From NCBI GenBank assembly GCA_013397115.1, contig VWZW01007303.1, positions 1,088,191-1,152,190 on the forward strand: DNA of 64,000 nt. Direction: 5' to 3'. Source of the DNA: Edolisoma coerulescens (lineage: Eukaryota; Chordata; Aves; Passeriformes; Campephagidae). This document shows positions 48,001-59,160 of the stretch, piece by piece (positions within the stretch are counted from its first letter, which is position 1; each line of letters starts with the position of its first letter). The notes under the pieces were generated by a model. The model worked only from the letters and a program-made list of their open reading frames with translations. It ran no database searches and was not told where the DNA came from. A program made the translations under genes and the position numbers.

Positions 48001-51000
48001 AGTGTATCCTTTGGTGTGGGTTGAAAATGAGTGTACTCAGAATCTGCAGTATTACAGAATAGTCACAAGCCCCAGCCAAGATTAAGGCTCTGTGAAAATG
48101 AGTCCCTGACACAAATTTTTTCCAGTCTAAAGAGATGGAATAGATAATGGAAGGAAGAAAAGGAAGACCATTACAATCATTTTACTGCTGGGAACAGAGG
48201 GACAGGGATATTAACGTCATACCAAAAATCTGTGGCCCAACTAAGAGAAGAAGCAAAATCTTGTGGCCACAGTCTAATGCTTTAAACCATCCTGTTTCTG
48301 TAAGTAACACTTAATGAAGAGACACTTAAGGGGAAGGGCACAATGGGATATAAGTGCAGATCACCATCTCACATTGATCATCCTGTTTCCATTGCATTCC
48401 ATTGGCATTGGGATTTTATGATGAGCTCCATTTCCTTTAGTGAGGGAAATAACCTCTTCTCTATATTGCCAAGAACAAGTCACATCAAAAAGTGTTTTTA
48501 CAAGGAACGTACAGTGCAAGATTAAAGGAAGCCAGTGAGGGAAACAGTTTGTTATATTTTCATTTCTGAAAGCCCCTAATCCTCTGGGTACTGATATTGG
48601 AGACCAGTTCCTGGAAGTTTTCTCTCCTGCAGACATAGAATAGATATGAGTTATTATTTTTAAGCTTCTGAGCATTGAACTATTCACCTCTATTGTTTAT
48701 CTGACATGACAAATGCTGCCGACTTAGGGAACCTTTGTCTCCAAACCCACAACTGCAGAATTCTCCATTTTGCACTGTTTTCAAGCAAATGCAATTACTT
48801 AGCAAGTATTCTGCAGCCAGAGAAATACATCCAGGCTTCTAAATTGTATTTCATTAATTTTAGGCACGGACCCAGAAGAAACCATTCTGAACGCTTTTAA
48901 GATTTTCGACCCAGAAGGAAAAGGCCGCATAAAGGCAGACTAGTAAGTTCATTTCAAATCCTTTAGAAGAATAACAACAATAATAATAATTGCAGTTTTA
49001 AAGAACTGCTTAAAAGCCGTGTTTTTCACAGTATTTTAAGAGGCAGAGAAACATTTAGCTTTGTAAGCCAGAGTTAAAAGTCAGGACCGTTGTATGAATG
49101 TATTTGTATACCAAAAAGAGATGTTATTGTCTTCAGACATTGCAAGAGCCAACGGAAATATAATCACATGTAGGCCATTAGATAGCCTCTTTTTGAAGGT
49201 CTGGATATAAATCGACACATGACTCTTTGTAAATTAGCTCCATATGTAAAATTAAAATGAATGTCTGGTGCCTAACTCTCAGTGCTTGACTAAAATGGGA
49301 AAGCTGCTCCCCTCTTTAAAAAAGTGATCAATTTAATTAAATCTGAGACATGAAGATTTTTAGTGCAGGACGTTTTCCTTTTTATGTGTTTATCATTTGA
49401 GCCTTCTGCTTCTAGAAATAATTTGCTGTAAAATTCCACTAGATACGGTGAGAGCCAAACCAAATAATACTATTAATAATCTGGCAATTATTGTCAATAT
49501 GGCTATTTTTAAATAAAGAGGCTGAACCTAATTTGTATTCATATCCTGTTGTGCCAACAAAGCAATGTAAAAGGACTTCAGGAGGTAATTGCACAAATGT
49601 AAACCCCCCTTGCACTGCCAGAATGGTGCAAGCAGGACTTCAGGTGAGTGAGATAAATGATATCAAATCAGGGCAGTGGATGAGGAGGTCTGACCTATGG
49701 CTCCAGAGAAGTATTTTATGTACCTAGATTTATGCATATGTTTATATTTGTTCATATGCTGAAATTTCATGGTGAATTTGGGGTCTATTCTTTTACTGCA
49801 GCAGCCACTTCAGGTAGATTTTATAAAGCATGATATGTATAGGAAATCTATCAGGGAACCGTGAGTTACAAAACTGTATTTGCATCAATTATTTCTGCTT
49901 ATGTTGTGATAACCTCTGACCAGAACCCCGTGGAGATTTCCATGACATTATCTGCAATAATTGATGAAAGTTAGTTGTAAATATAAAATTCCTGTACAAT
50001 ATTTCTTTCCTTTACCAATGTGCAGAACTCCAGTACCCCAGTGGGTGTGAGAACTTTTGCAATATGCAAAATAGAAGTGAAGAGACAGTCTTTGGACTAA
50101 GAACTTCCAAATTAATTAAAACACAAGTGGATGTAGCAATCAATCAGAAGGCACAGAGTCATCCTGATTGTTTTGGGGTTAACATCACCCAAACAGCTTG
50201 GGAAGAACAGCCAGGAGATCATATCAGAAGTGACTCAAACATCAGAATAAATGTAGCCTGTTGCCAAATAGGGCAGATCACACACCAGTGAAATCACAGC
50301 CATGAAATACGAACTTCTGATACCCCAAACCCCATGAAATGTTATATTTCCCACCACTCTCTGTAACAATATCCTGCATACAAAATCTGCAGCTTGCCAC
50401 CCTGTGTCCAGTTCTGCATTCTTTGGATGCTGGAAGCCATTTGGAGTTTGGGGCAAATTAGGAATGCAGTATCACACTCCAAAATGAAGATGAGAGAGAA
50501 ATATTTTATTTTTCCTTGATGGAAAAGGTCAACCTTGTCCCCACCCCCACTGCACTGCTAACATTAGACAATTGTTTTAGTTCATCACCACAACAGAGCA
50601 TAATGTTTACTTATTAGACCCGAGGGTAATGTTGATCATTACAGAACAAACCATTAAATCAATTCCGTGGATGTCTTTGAGGTTTAACTTCTATTCATAT
50701 GCTTCCAAAATGTAGACATTTGAAGTTTTGAAATGATTTTTCTGTTGGCTCACGCAGCCATTTCAATGCGACAGTTAATGCTAATAAATAATATTTCTCC
50801 GTATTAAAAAATCCTGGAATGTTTCTCTCCAAAACCAGCCATGCTGACCTTTTAATCAGAACTTCTTTTTATGTTCATGGAGTTAACATCCTTCTGGGGA
50901 TTTTTATGTCTCTTCCCTCTGCATGTTTTCACCTCTAGTCTGGAAATGACTCACTTAGTCCATGTGATGGTAGCTGGGATGGAGCCTTCTAACCTTTCCA

Positions 51001-54000
51001 GAAGCTCCAGGAGTTTATAACTTACTTCCAAATTCAATGACAGACTTTGTTTGTCTGCATCATTATACCACACATAAAACCCTTCCTACAGCATGATGTC
51101 AAAAAGAGAAAATGCTCTCAGCCCCATTCTCAGTTGGTTAAACTGGGGCAGTGTTTGGAAAGGTTGGATGATTCAGTCCCAAATGCCACTCATGGGGCAA
51201 AGTGAGTCAGGCCAACACCAACTGTGCCTGATGCTGAGGCCAATGAAACTTTTCAGGTTTGGGCCAGATGAAAATGGACCTGGGGGATGGAAGAGGTCCC
51301 AGGCATGTCGGATTTTGGAGGTGTTTGGCTGAGCTAGAGATGTGTCTTCTCATAGCCATAGAGCTCTGCTCCTTCCCACTCACCTGTTTGCTTCCAAGAC
51401 AGCCCTGTAGGAAGGGCAAACCCAGTGGAAAACCAAAAATGTCCCAGAGATTTCACAGATAATTTTAAAAAAGGTTTTTAATGCAACAATTTGTTGCTGT
51501 ATGTGTAACTGTAGAGGGAATTGATGTGGGCCAGTTCAAGAGATAACATTTAGAGTCCTAAGTCCAGGCAAATGGATTTCTTTTTTTTTGCCTAAAAGAC
51601 TTGGGGTTTGATTTGGTTTTTTGGGTATTTTTTGAGAAAAAAATAAGCTTTCTAAAGAAAACAAGATACACAAAGAAAAAAGTGCCTAATTTCTGGCTTT
51701 GGAAATTGTGAGTGTTTGTTTCCCTATAAAATAAATAATGGAAAATGTGCATAGATCCTTTAGTCAGTCCTTCTTCCTTACGAGTGTGCCAGAGCCTACT
51801 GGCCTGTGCATCAGAAGATTATAATTAGATATTTGATCTTTTCTTTTCCCCTAAATACTTTAAGCATGTGAATAGAAGACACACAGTGCCCAGATCTCTT
51901 TTTAATCCAGGCCTATTCGCAATGAAGTTTATTTGTGACTTCTGACAAAATTGCTTCCTTCTATTCACCAAGCTCCTTCCTGGATCACACTTCCTATTTA
52001 CATTTGCTAATGCTGTTTGCCTGGAGCATATATATCCAATAATCAATTTATGCTGAGGGGAAAGATCTCTCTACTCTTGCGCCCACTGATCATTTGAGAA
52101 TTAGACTTCAAAAATGCAATCACATACCAAATGTGCCAGAGGAACAGAACAGAAACAGAAATTTGAGACAAAGAGATGAAGAAACTTTGCTAACTAAACA
52201 GAATGGGGAAGTAATGCAGGAAAAATATATCCAATGGCTTAAGTCTGTCTGTGACTTCAGAGTATTTCCCAAAGCTTGCACAGATATCTTCACACTTGTC
52301 CTTGTGGGTAAGATCCTTATTCATTGCCCAGAAGATTCTTTTTTCAATTTTCCCTTTCTGGGCTTCCAAATGTGCACTTGATATCAACAAGAGCTGCACA
52401 AGTGTGTGTGCCCCTGATGCAAACTGGGATGTGCAGCCTTTTCCTGGAAAAAATCACATTTGTCAGAGCTATGAGTGCCATTGTAGCTTTGCCATCCGAA
52501 GTGCACTTCTGTCTGGGGGGCTTTTCTCACTGGACATGTGCAGTGTATGGCAGCAGAAAGGGAGGATTTACTGTTTTGCCTGAACATCTGCACCCACAGT
52601 AGGTGAATTTTGCTCCCCTGGAAGTGTTCCTGTTCAGGCATGATTTCTATTATAAATAGTTAGTTTTAAATATTCCCTTTAAAAAGCAGAAAGGGCTTCT
52701 TCCAGAAAAGCTGCTGCTCTCACTCCCCCATAACAAATTCTTAAAAAAAGCAGCCTTTTTTCAAATCTACAAACCAAACCAGATTTCTATATTCACCTCA
52801 GCTTTTGTTTTTGTACAACAGACTGCTCACCTGTTATCACAGCTTTACAGTTTGTTTTACTGCTCCAGAATCATGTCTGATAATGTAGAAATACATTTGG
52901 TAGTGACAAAAGGAGACAACTCTGCCTCTTCAGCATGAATGAAAACTGTGAGATTAATATAGGAATTCTTCTGCAGGAAGGGGAAATTATTGGTGTTGCT
53001 GAAGGGATGTTTATGTGAATATAACTGAGCTTATACTGGTGGATGTCCCAGCATGTGCTGCCCTCAGCATGTGAGTAACTGGGGGAGGTATAAAGACATT
53101 TTATCTAAAGGGGTCAGACTAGAAACAGAAATAATTCTTCCTGGCTTTTCTATTCACCTCTAAACTTAGGTAAAAAAAAAATTACATGCTCGACTGCCTT
53201 CCCACAATGGGTTTAAAACAGAGGCTAAATCAGCTGAGAGTCTGCCCCCAAAATATTCTCTTTGATGTAATTGCATGGGATGCAGATTGTGTGTGGGATA
53301 AGCTCCGTGTTACAGTGCTGTAACTCCAGATCAAGACAGTGCAGCGTGAAACACAACAGGTCTCACACAGTTCCACAGCTCCTCTGGGAACGGCTGCATG
53401 CAAATAAAGGATTCTCGGATGATGATTTGGAATAGCGGCTGGAGTTCTCTTTCAAGTCCTCTTTCTCATTTCATGCTCTGTTCCTTTCATCCTCAGATTT
53501 TACAGAAAATATTCTCTCTTTTGGTTTTGTTAAGTGATCCAAACTTTAAACAGCAAGTGAGGAAACCTACCATTTTAGGTTAAGATAAGCATACAAAATT
53601 GCTGTATTTCAATTACAGTAATAACCTTAAACAATTTTAAACCTCTACAAAATGTCACAAAAGCAAAAGAAGTTGGCAGAGCGAGGCATTGACACTGATG
53701 GGTGCCCACAGAAAATCTCTTACAATATCATGTAAGGATTAACAGCTCTAATGTATGCGGTCACACAGATTTTCTTTCATGCAACTTCAGGAGGGATCTT
53801 GCCATCTGAATTGTCATGTGCCATTATCACCCTTTAATCAGGTTGTTTCATTTTATTTGAACAGCATCAAAGAAATGCTTATGACACAGGCAGACCGGTT
53901 CAGTCAAGAGGAGGTAAGGAACTTTATTCAAAACAGAAATCCAGCTCCAGCTCCTGTTCAGCAATAAGTCCTTGCCCCTCTTTAAATGCATGAATTCAGC

Positions 54001-54767
54001 TGAAATTCAGACTTAGAGGAGGTTGATGCCAGCTCTAGCAATTAGAAACAATTCAAAGCATCTCTTCTGAAGAGCTCCATGGCTAAATCAAAGTCAAACA
54101 GATTCTTTGGACTCCCATCCAAGTGCAAGTGTGGCCTATCTCGTGCTGTTCTTGCCCATGGGGAGCTGGGCAATGGATTTACTGGAGTCCAAGTGAATTT
54201 GGGTGGGGACCGTGTTCTGGTTTCCATTTCTGTGAGTTACTTGGTTTGAAATCTGAAATGAGGTACTGACTTGGTGGTTTGTGTGAGATGGAGCACGGAT
54301 TCTGCTGGCTGGGAGGAATTTAGAGGGACTTTATTTTCAGAAGAGGAGATGGAGTGGAGTTGGTTTGTGGACAGAACAGACTGGACAGCCTGTTCCAGTC
54401 AGAACAGAGACTGGACTGTACATTTATTAACCAGGGCTTACCTGGGTTTCAGGGAGAGCTCTCTTCAACACGGAACTTGTGGGATTCTAGCAGGACTTTA
54501 TTAACCAGTTGTGTTCCAACTCCAGTTTCACTTTTACTGAACCTAAGGAAAACTTTTCTATTGTGGTTAAAGGACCATAGCATCAGGGAGCTGGGCTGGG
54601 TTGGAAATGAAAAGCTGTTCACATTGCTGTCCCACAGTCTGTGACACTTATCTCTGTTTGCTTGGCAGATCAACCAGATGTTTGCTGCTTTCCCTCCAGA
54701 TGTCTCTGGGAACCTCGACTATAAGAACCTCTGCTACGTTATCACCCATGGTGAGGAGAAAGACTGA
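33000..54767 (+). CDS. MYL10: Myosin regulatory light chain 10 (seven-exon gene, whole coding span)
   Basis: Coding segments 33000-33002, 41153-41239, 43924-43999, 45363-45467, 48864-48942, 53865-53913 and 54669-54767 join in frame to 166 codons including the stop, giving 165 residues; cardiac MYL2 has 166. Regulatory light chains wrap the IQ motif of the myosin heavy-chain neck and tune the motor through phosphorylation of an N-terminal serine and divalent-cation binding to the first EF-hand. Visible are a basic start (PKKAKKK), the SNVFSMF phosphorylation region with Ser14 as the likely target, an EF-hand loop DQNRDGFIDKAD at residues 36-47, the conserved GPINFTVFLTMFGEKLKG stretch, a degenerate EF-hand (about 106-117) and the end NLCYVITHGEEKD. 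That ending, with KGTDPEET and NEELE, agrees with my recollection of MYL10; MYL2 has NLVHIITHGEEKD and KGADPEET. Intron phases are 0,0,1,1,2,0. No frameshift or internal stop is present. The Met-only first exon is the least certain part. Confidence 0.9.
35052..35455. repeat. GT-rich minisatellite (GTGTGTCC-type) in intron 1
   Basis: About 400 bases of imperfect tandem units built from GTGTGTGTCC, GTGTGTGCCT and GTGTGTACCT. The array is interrupted by CCCCAAACCAAACCAAG at 35331-35347. Single unresolved bases at 35205 and 35380 probably mark length uncertainty. Alternating purine-pyrimidine GT/AC could adopt Z-DNA. It opens long Cys-Val or Thr-His frames that are not genes. Confidence 0.95.
36774..36819. 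repeat. CAAAC/ACCAA pentanucleotide microsatellite
   Basis: About nine perfect copies of ACCAA in a row within MYL10 intron 1. Confidence 0.95.
38672..38738 (+). mobile_element. CR1 3' tail fragment in intron 1
   Basis: GATGATCTTTAGGGTCCCTT, then CCAACCCAACCCATTCTATG and ACTCTATGATA, is the end of a CR1 element with about two tail octamers. The body upstream is not recognisable. Confidence 0.9.
40945..40985. repeat. AT dinucleotide-rich stretch
   Basis: CATATATAAGAATATATATATT and a second ATATATATAT run. Low complexity, about 170 bases before exon 2. Confidence 0.85.
41153..41239 (+). CDS. MYL10: MYL10 exon 2, residues 2-30
   Basis: This 87-base exon follows a T-rich acceptor (TTGTATTACAG) and encodes the basic N-terminus, the phosphorylation region SNVFSMFEQ and the start of the first EF-hand helix (IQEFKE). 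It begins and ends in phase 0. The segment before Ser14 (KKAKKKIEGGS) appears one residue shorter than in MYL2. The donor is GAG|GTTGGT, weaker than the other donors of the gene because it lacks A at +3 and +4. Reading straight through the donor soon hits in-frame non-homologous sequence, so splicing here is required. Confidence 0.92.
41240..43923 (+). other. MYL10 intron 2 (2.7 kb)
   Basis: It holds a pyrimidine-rich CTTT/CCCT tract at about 41411-41460 and one copy of the palindromic ancient repeat (41547-41630). Otherwise only unremarkable single-copy sequence is visible. Confidence 0.85.
41547..41630. repeat. Ancient palindromic repeat, copy C (perfectly visible stem-loop)
   Basis: Two 23-base arms (41547-41569 and 41608-41630) are inverted complements at 20 of 23 positions, separated by a 38-base loop containing TTTAAAGTTAAG. 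The arms share CTTGAGCACAT and TTCAGGA. The TTAAAGTTAAG block is common to copy B and, more loosely, copy A. It lies in MYL10 intron 2. Confidence 0.6.
43924..43999 (+). CDS. MYL10: MYL10 exon 3, residues 31-55 and first base of 56
   Basis: A 76-base exon after the acceptor CCTTCCCACAG, ending CTA G|GTAAAC, so it leaves in phase 1. It encodes AFTIMDQNRDGFIDKADLR and then DTFAAL. The loop DQNRDGFIDKAD has Asp at positions 1, 5, 9 and 12, the arrangement expected of the only cation-binding EF-hand in regulatory light chains. The size and phase are those of the equivalent exon in MYL2. Confidence 0.95.
44000..45362 (+). other. MYL10 intron 3 (1.36 kb)
   Basis: No repeat family or conserved motif is clear to me here. 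A stretch at about 44790-45060 vaguely resembles ancient amniote repeats but is too diverged to call. Confidence 0.85.
45363..45467 (+). CDS. MYL10: MYL10 exon 4, residues 56-90 and first base of 91
   Basis: A 105-base exon between acceptor TCTCTGCTGCAG and donor AAAG|GTAAGT, entering and leaving in phase 1. The product reads GRLNVKNEELEDMVKEAPG followed by PINFTVFLTMFGEKLK. This is the second, non-binding EF-hand region and the start of the link between the two lobes. NEELEDM rather than NEEIDEM is one of the differences that favour MYL10 over MYL2. Confidence 0.95.
45520..45660 (+). repeat. MIR-like relic in intron 4
   Basis: CTCAGCACCTTGCAAATTATAATAATG, then CTCCAGTTTTGCAGACAGAG and GAAAGGCTAAGGGA, follow the order of the MIR-type block ending attttacagatgaggaaactgaggcacagagaggttaagtga. 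Old and diverged. Confidence 0.4.
48171..48290 (+). repeat. MIR-like relic near exon 5
   Basis: CATTTTACTGCTGGGAACAG, AGGGACAGGGATATTAACG, ATCTGTGGCCCAACTAAG and TCTAATGCTTTAAACCAT correspond in order to the MIR-like SINE reading attttacagatggggaactgaggcacagagag, ctgtggcagag, ctagtgccctaaccac. Diverged; same strand as the gene. Confidence 0.45.
48864..48942 (+). CDS. MYL10: MYL10 exon 5, end of residue 91 to part of 117
   Basis: A 79-base exon after acceptor TTAATTTTAG and before donor TA|GTAAGT, entering in phase 1 and leaving in phase 2. It encodes TDPEETILNAFKIFDPEGK and then GRIKAD, with Tyr117 completed by the next exon. The Thr after the Gly (GTDPEET) is characteristic of MYL10; MYL2 has Ala there. 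The loop DPEGKGRIKADY is a degenerate EF-hand not expected to bind calcium. Confidence 0.94.
48943..53864 (+). other. MYL10 intron 5 (4.9 kb)
   Basis: AT-rich. It begins with an AAT/AAC microsatellite (48969-48991). A homeobox-motif-rich stretch at about 50560-50830 is described as a finding. No exon is evident. Confidence 0.85.
48969..48991. repeat. AAC/AAT trinucleotide microsatellite
   Basis: AATAACAACAATAATAATAAT, 26 bases after exon 5 in intron 5. Confidence 0.85.
53865..53913 (+). CDS. MYL10: MYL10 exon 6, end of residue 117 to 133
   Basis: A 49-base exon between acceptor TTTGAACAG and donor GAG|GTAAGG. One base completes Tyr117; the remainder encodes IKEMLMTQADRFSQEE and ends in phase 0. 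The TQADRFS segment is shared with MYL10. Open reading continues past the donor to a stop at about 53967, but that extension (VRNFIQNRN...) has no family match, so it is intronic. Confidence 0.94.
53914..54668 (+). other. MYL10 intron 6 (0.75 kb)
   Basis: Runs from a GTAAGG donor to a TTGGCAG acceptor. Nothing notable is seen inside. Confidence 0.9.
54669..54767 (+). CDS. MYL10: MYL10 exon 7, residues 134-165 and stop
   Basis: The last coding exon follows acceptor TTGCTTGGCAG and encodes INQMFAAFPPDVSGNLDYKN and then LCYVITHGEEKD before TGA at 54765. MFAAFPPDV and HGEEKD are invariant in striated-muscle regulatory light chains; LCYV at this position marks MYL10. The 3' untranslated region continues in the same exon to the poly(A) site. 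Confidence 0.95.
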   Translation: MNQMFAAFPPDVSGNLDYKNLCYVITHGEEKD

Positions 54768-54886
54768 GAGCAGAGAGAGGAGCTTCTCCTGTGATGAGGC
54801 ACCAAGTTATTTCATGTTGCTCTTGTGTACAAGACAAAGGGCTAAACATCCAGGATGTGGAGCCATGTGGTCATCAGAAGAGAACC

Positions 54887-54892
54887 AATAAA
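54887..54892 (+). terminator. MYL10 polyadenylation signal
   Basis: Canonical AATAAA 120 bases after the stop codon. T-rich sequence with GCTCTTGTTTTTAT follows about 30 bases later, as expected for the downstream element. Cleavage would fall near 54905-54915, giving a short 3' untranslated region of roughly 140 bases. Confidence 0.8.
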
Positions 54893-54914
54893 ACCATTGA
54901 AATAAGATTTAAGT

Positions 54915-57900
54915 TATTTAATGCTCTTGTTTTTATAAAATATCAGAATACCAATTTTGTGAGGTTTTTTCCCATCTTTTTTTTCCTGTCAGTGGTTTGA
55001 AATGGAATTTTCTTGATGAACTGGTGCTTTTGTGATTTATTGACAAACCTAATGTTCACCAGATGGTCCATTGGGCACTGCAGTCTTACTTAACCTCTTG
55101 TCTTTTGTATCTAAGCTCCATGTATTAATTGAGAATTCCTCTAACTTATTGCACCAGGAAGAGTATCTGGCAAATAGAATCATGTTCCATTCCACAGCCC
55201 CTAGCAATGGAAGTGTAAATAAAACAATCTTAAGCTCTTGTGAATATGCAATATGCCCTCTCCATCTCAGTGATGTGGCCAGCTTCTGAAGCCATCTGAC
55301 TCATTTGCTTTGGTGCAAAAGAGCAGAACTAGTGGAATATTGGCTTTTTTTCTCATCGTAAATATAACTAGGTGCACTTAGAATCCAGGAATAATTAATT
55401 TCCCCCTTCAGAGATGTCTTTATTATGTGGAGGAGGTTGTCCAACAGTAACACCTGGTCTGTCACCCCTGTCCATTATCCTTGGGTTACAGGTGAGACAC
55501 GCACTGCAAGGATGTGTTTTGCCAAAGATCATCAAGTCTAGAGACAAAGAGGAGAATTTGGGAGCTGTAGCCCATGAAAGCAGATGACCTCTCACTTTTA
55601 TAATCCAAGATTGGCCTAGTTTTTAAATGGGCTACAGTTTCTTGTATTTAGACTTCTAGGAATGGGACATATTCTGCCTATGTGGGATATTGCATGAACA
55701 CTTCCTGCGTGGGAGTCAGAAGGATGCTGCAGCCAAAGGAAAACAAGCTTCTGCTGTTTTAACAGCTCATGAAAATGCTTTCCTTGTGCATCAGTGCTGC
55801 TGGAGCCGCAGTCCCACAGACACTGAGAGGAAGCAACAAGCCACTTATTTTCTGTTTCCATCTTCTTAGGCTTTGTAGCAAGAGAACTTGAGGGCAACGT
55901 GTCCAATTCTGCCCTCAACAAGAGGGGCAGAAATTCCATGAAAAAGCTCTTACATCTGCCTGACTCAGGGACATGACATTCATCCCTACCTGCATTTTCT
56001 GTTCCAGAAAAATCCTGCACTCTGTGCACTTCAATAATAGAGAACAACTGGAGTGAGAAGGCTCTTAGCACACAGAAAGTTCATAAAATAAATCTCCCCC
56101 TTGCCCCTGCGTGCAGACGCTGTGTGAACTTTTCTGCACCAGCACTGTTTTTCCGATATTAATTCCCAATTGTATCTAGTAGGAATTATCCCTTTTAAAA
56201 ATATCAGTGGACACAGCTGGGGCAAAATTTGCTCCTTTCGTGCACGAATCTTGCAGAAGATGTGGACAAGGCTTTAGCACTTCTTGCCCCCTGTTCCTGT
56301 AGCACTTGAAGCAACACCCAGAGCTGTCCCTCCAAAACACAATGAGCAGCTTCACTTGGCTTTGGGGACTCAGAAAACTTCAATGCAGGAGTCCACACGA
56401 GCTGTCCTTCCCCCTCCTGGCTCACTCACCAGCTGAGCTTTCCTGGACAAGCCCAGTTTTTATCGCTGTTTCCCTCAATGGGTTTTTCCCCCCAGAATGT
56501 TTTTCCTCACAGGTCCATGACCACTGCCCATGGGATGGGGTTGTAGATTGGCAATGGGAGGTCACTGGAGGTTGAGGATTTTTTGGTGGGCACAATAGAA
56601 AAGATGATTTATGAGCTTCTGCTTTAGGCTATTCTGCAGACCCAAGCAAGTGACAGCTCTTCTCAGCAAAGAACGGAGCTGCTGATGGGGGAGGGCTGCA
56701 AAATGGATGTTTCATTTGCAGACTTAATTTGGAAATTCTTGAGAGGTGGGTCTGCAAAATGCTCTTGTGTGGCATAAACACATGTACAAAGTGTAATGCT
56801 ACCTTGTATAAGCCCCACAAAATCACATTCCCGACCAAATGAGTGCTGAGCTGAAGTCACTCAGGCATCAGATGTCAGACAGTGCTTATGGTTCTTACAC
56901 TGTGTAAAGATTTCAGAATGAGACTGAAGATGAGATGGAACAGCACACAGGCTTACCTTTGGCCTTCAGTCTAGAGAGATTTACTGTTCCTCATGCAAGC
57001 TGGTAGGCAAAAACTTTGATGATAATGCTCTTGAAAGATGAGGTCACACTTTTCTATCAAAGCACCGTTTCTGATGGGTCCTTTTTCATCTGTAACTGTT
57101 GCATGACTTCTTCCAGTGCAGCTCTGTGACTTCTCACGCTGATGGGAGTCTGGTCTGAGCAGTTCTACATTCTCCCCTTCTCCTGGCTGCACCCCCTCCC
57201 TCCCTCCAGTCAGCACTAGGGCTCAAACGCACACAGCAGGTGCTGACTGAGAAGAAACCTCCTTGTTCCCTAAATTTCCCTTCTGGACTCTTGGACCTGA
57301 CTGCCCTGTTTAGTTCTGCCTTGTTTGGATATTGCTGAGGTCACTTTGCCTTGCCCTGCTGCTGCTCCCTCACACCTGCAGATGGGGCAGGAGCACAGAG
57401 CTGTGGGGAGGATGGAAAACAGGACCACCCGAGTGTGGATTAGGCTGAGCCAGGCTTTATCATGAGGAGAGGCTTGGTTTGGAGCATTGCAATTTTGAAG
57501 GAAATCACTTGATTGCTCTTACTTTCCTTGAGCAACCTGGGTAACTTTTTTGGAGGAAGCTAAACCAGAGGCTCTGCTTGGAATTCAGTCCAAATTCCCT
57601 CCAGTTCCTGATGGGACCAAACCAGGGTGCAGCTGTGATCCCTGCAGCAGCACCAAACAGGGATGCACCACCAGGGTGCTCTCAACCACCAGAGCTCTCG
57701 AGCCCCTCTGAAGTGGTTCGTGGCTGTACAAAGTCCCACGTTCCATCTGGCCCTGTCTGCCTTCAGGCTTTTTGCAGTTCTGCTCCTTCCTTGTTGCTGC
57801 ACTTTTATCTTCGTTCAAAATCCATTCCTTCCTTTCTTTTTCTGTCTGTTACCCCAGAATTATGGCACTTCAAGGGCAGTGCAGCTGAGGTGCCTGTTAC

Positions 57901-59155
57901 AGATTGCTTGAGGTGATCTTTGGATTGGGCTATGCCACCAATCTGGTTGAACCTTGGGCCCTTGGACCATCATGCAAGACAATTTAGGGCTGTAATGCTC
58001 CTCTTCTATAAAGGGGAAAGACAAATGTTCAGATAAACATCATGAAAATAGTCAAGATTCGAAACAAGCCTGTATCAATCCCAATTTCATTTCAATCTCC
58101 ATTTTCATAGGGGGACATAGAGCTGTGCTCATGGGGTTGGATGCAGATTCAAACAACCAAAGGGAACAAAGAGCTCAGATTAATCCCACAAAACAGATTT
58201 TCACCAAGCATCATTAAAATGATCAGATGGGAACTGAACTTGCATGAACCCTGGCAGTTGCTCTTCAGTGTCAGCCCTTTCACAAACAATTACTATTTGG
58301 ATGGGAAAAAACAAAGAAGCAGGGTAGAATTGATAATGTATTTTATTAACTCTTAAAAGTTTAATCCCATAAATCTTTTTGAAACCTTGTGGAAGGATAG
58401 AGCAGCCTTTGAAATAGACTGTCATAAAAGGCAGAGAAAGGTTCTCATGAGTTCTCCCAGTTTGTTGTTCTGCTTAGAGGCAGGATTGTTGTTACAAACA
58501 TTTGTCTGACCTGTCTAAACTTTGTAGGTAGCCTCAAGTCCAAAGCTAGCCTTAGATTTATGCATTTTTTCCCCCTAACCTAAATCTTTCTGTCTGCAAA
58601 TTAAGCCAATTTCATCCTTTGCATCCTCTCTGTAATGACGTTAGCACAGTGGAAGCCTGTTTAGTTTTCTTTTTTCAATATTCATTTTCCAACTTTTTCT
58701 CCCAGTAGTCTTTTCTCCACTCCTAATTTTTCTTGCTCTCTTTAGGATTACTTTAAATTTCTGCGTATTTTGTTTTTAAACATCATATGCCAACTTGGAC
58801 ACAAAATTCCAGCACCAGCAAGATTGGAATAATTATTTCAGAGGTTGGTTGTCTGTAAAAAGCCAACCAAACCAATCCCCTCTTGTGATTCAGCAGCACT
58901 GAAGGTTATGAACGTTTCTAGGCAATGTGGGTAGAAGTTTATTCCAGACCTCTCTTCCTTAATAACTGCTTGTTTCTGATCCCCCTGTAGCTTCTTCTGT
59001 CTATCCCAGAAAGTTCCTCAGATCTGATTCCCTCTGCCTCTGTTGCCTTGGTAATATGCCAGCAGGGATTATCTGAGGACATACCTTGAATTTTCACTAA
59101 TGTTAACGAGGTGCAGATTGTCTGGAGCCTTCTTTTTCTATCTGAAAACAATGCC
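54915..59155. other. Intergenic DNA downstream of MYL10
   Basis: No gene recognised on either strand in 4.2 kb. A possible MIR relic at 55471 is listed separately. The GC-richer part 57560-57900 has open frames on both strands without splice bounds or similarity. Confidence 0.55.
55471..55545 (+). repeat. MIR-like relic (possible)
   Basis: CCATTATCCTTGGGTTACAGG, then TGAGACACGCACTGCAAGGATG and TTTTGCCAAAGATCATCAAGTC, resembles attatccccattttacagatgagg, actgaggcacagagag and cttgcccaaggtcacacag. Short and diverged. Confidence 0.4.
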
Positions 59156-59160
59156 AAAGC

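Larger units (their letters stand above)
45468..48863 (+). other. MYL10 intron 4 (3.4 kb)
   Basis: Contains two MIR-like relics (near 45520 and 48171) and otherwise AT-rich single-copy sequence. A short GC-richer part at 46500-46820 is open in several frames on both strands, but no splice-bounded exon or homology is apparent. Confidence 0.85.
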
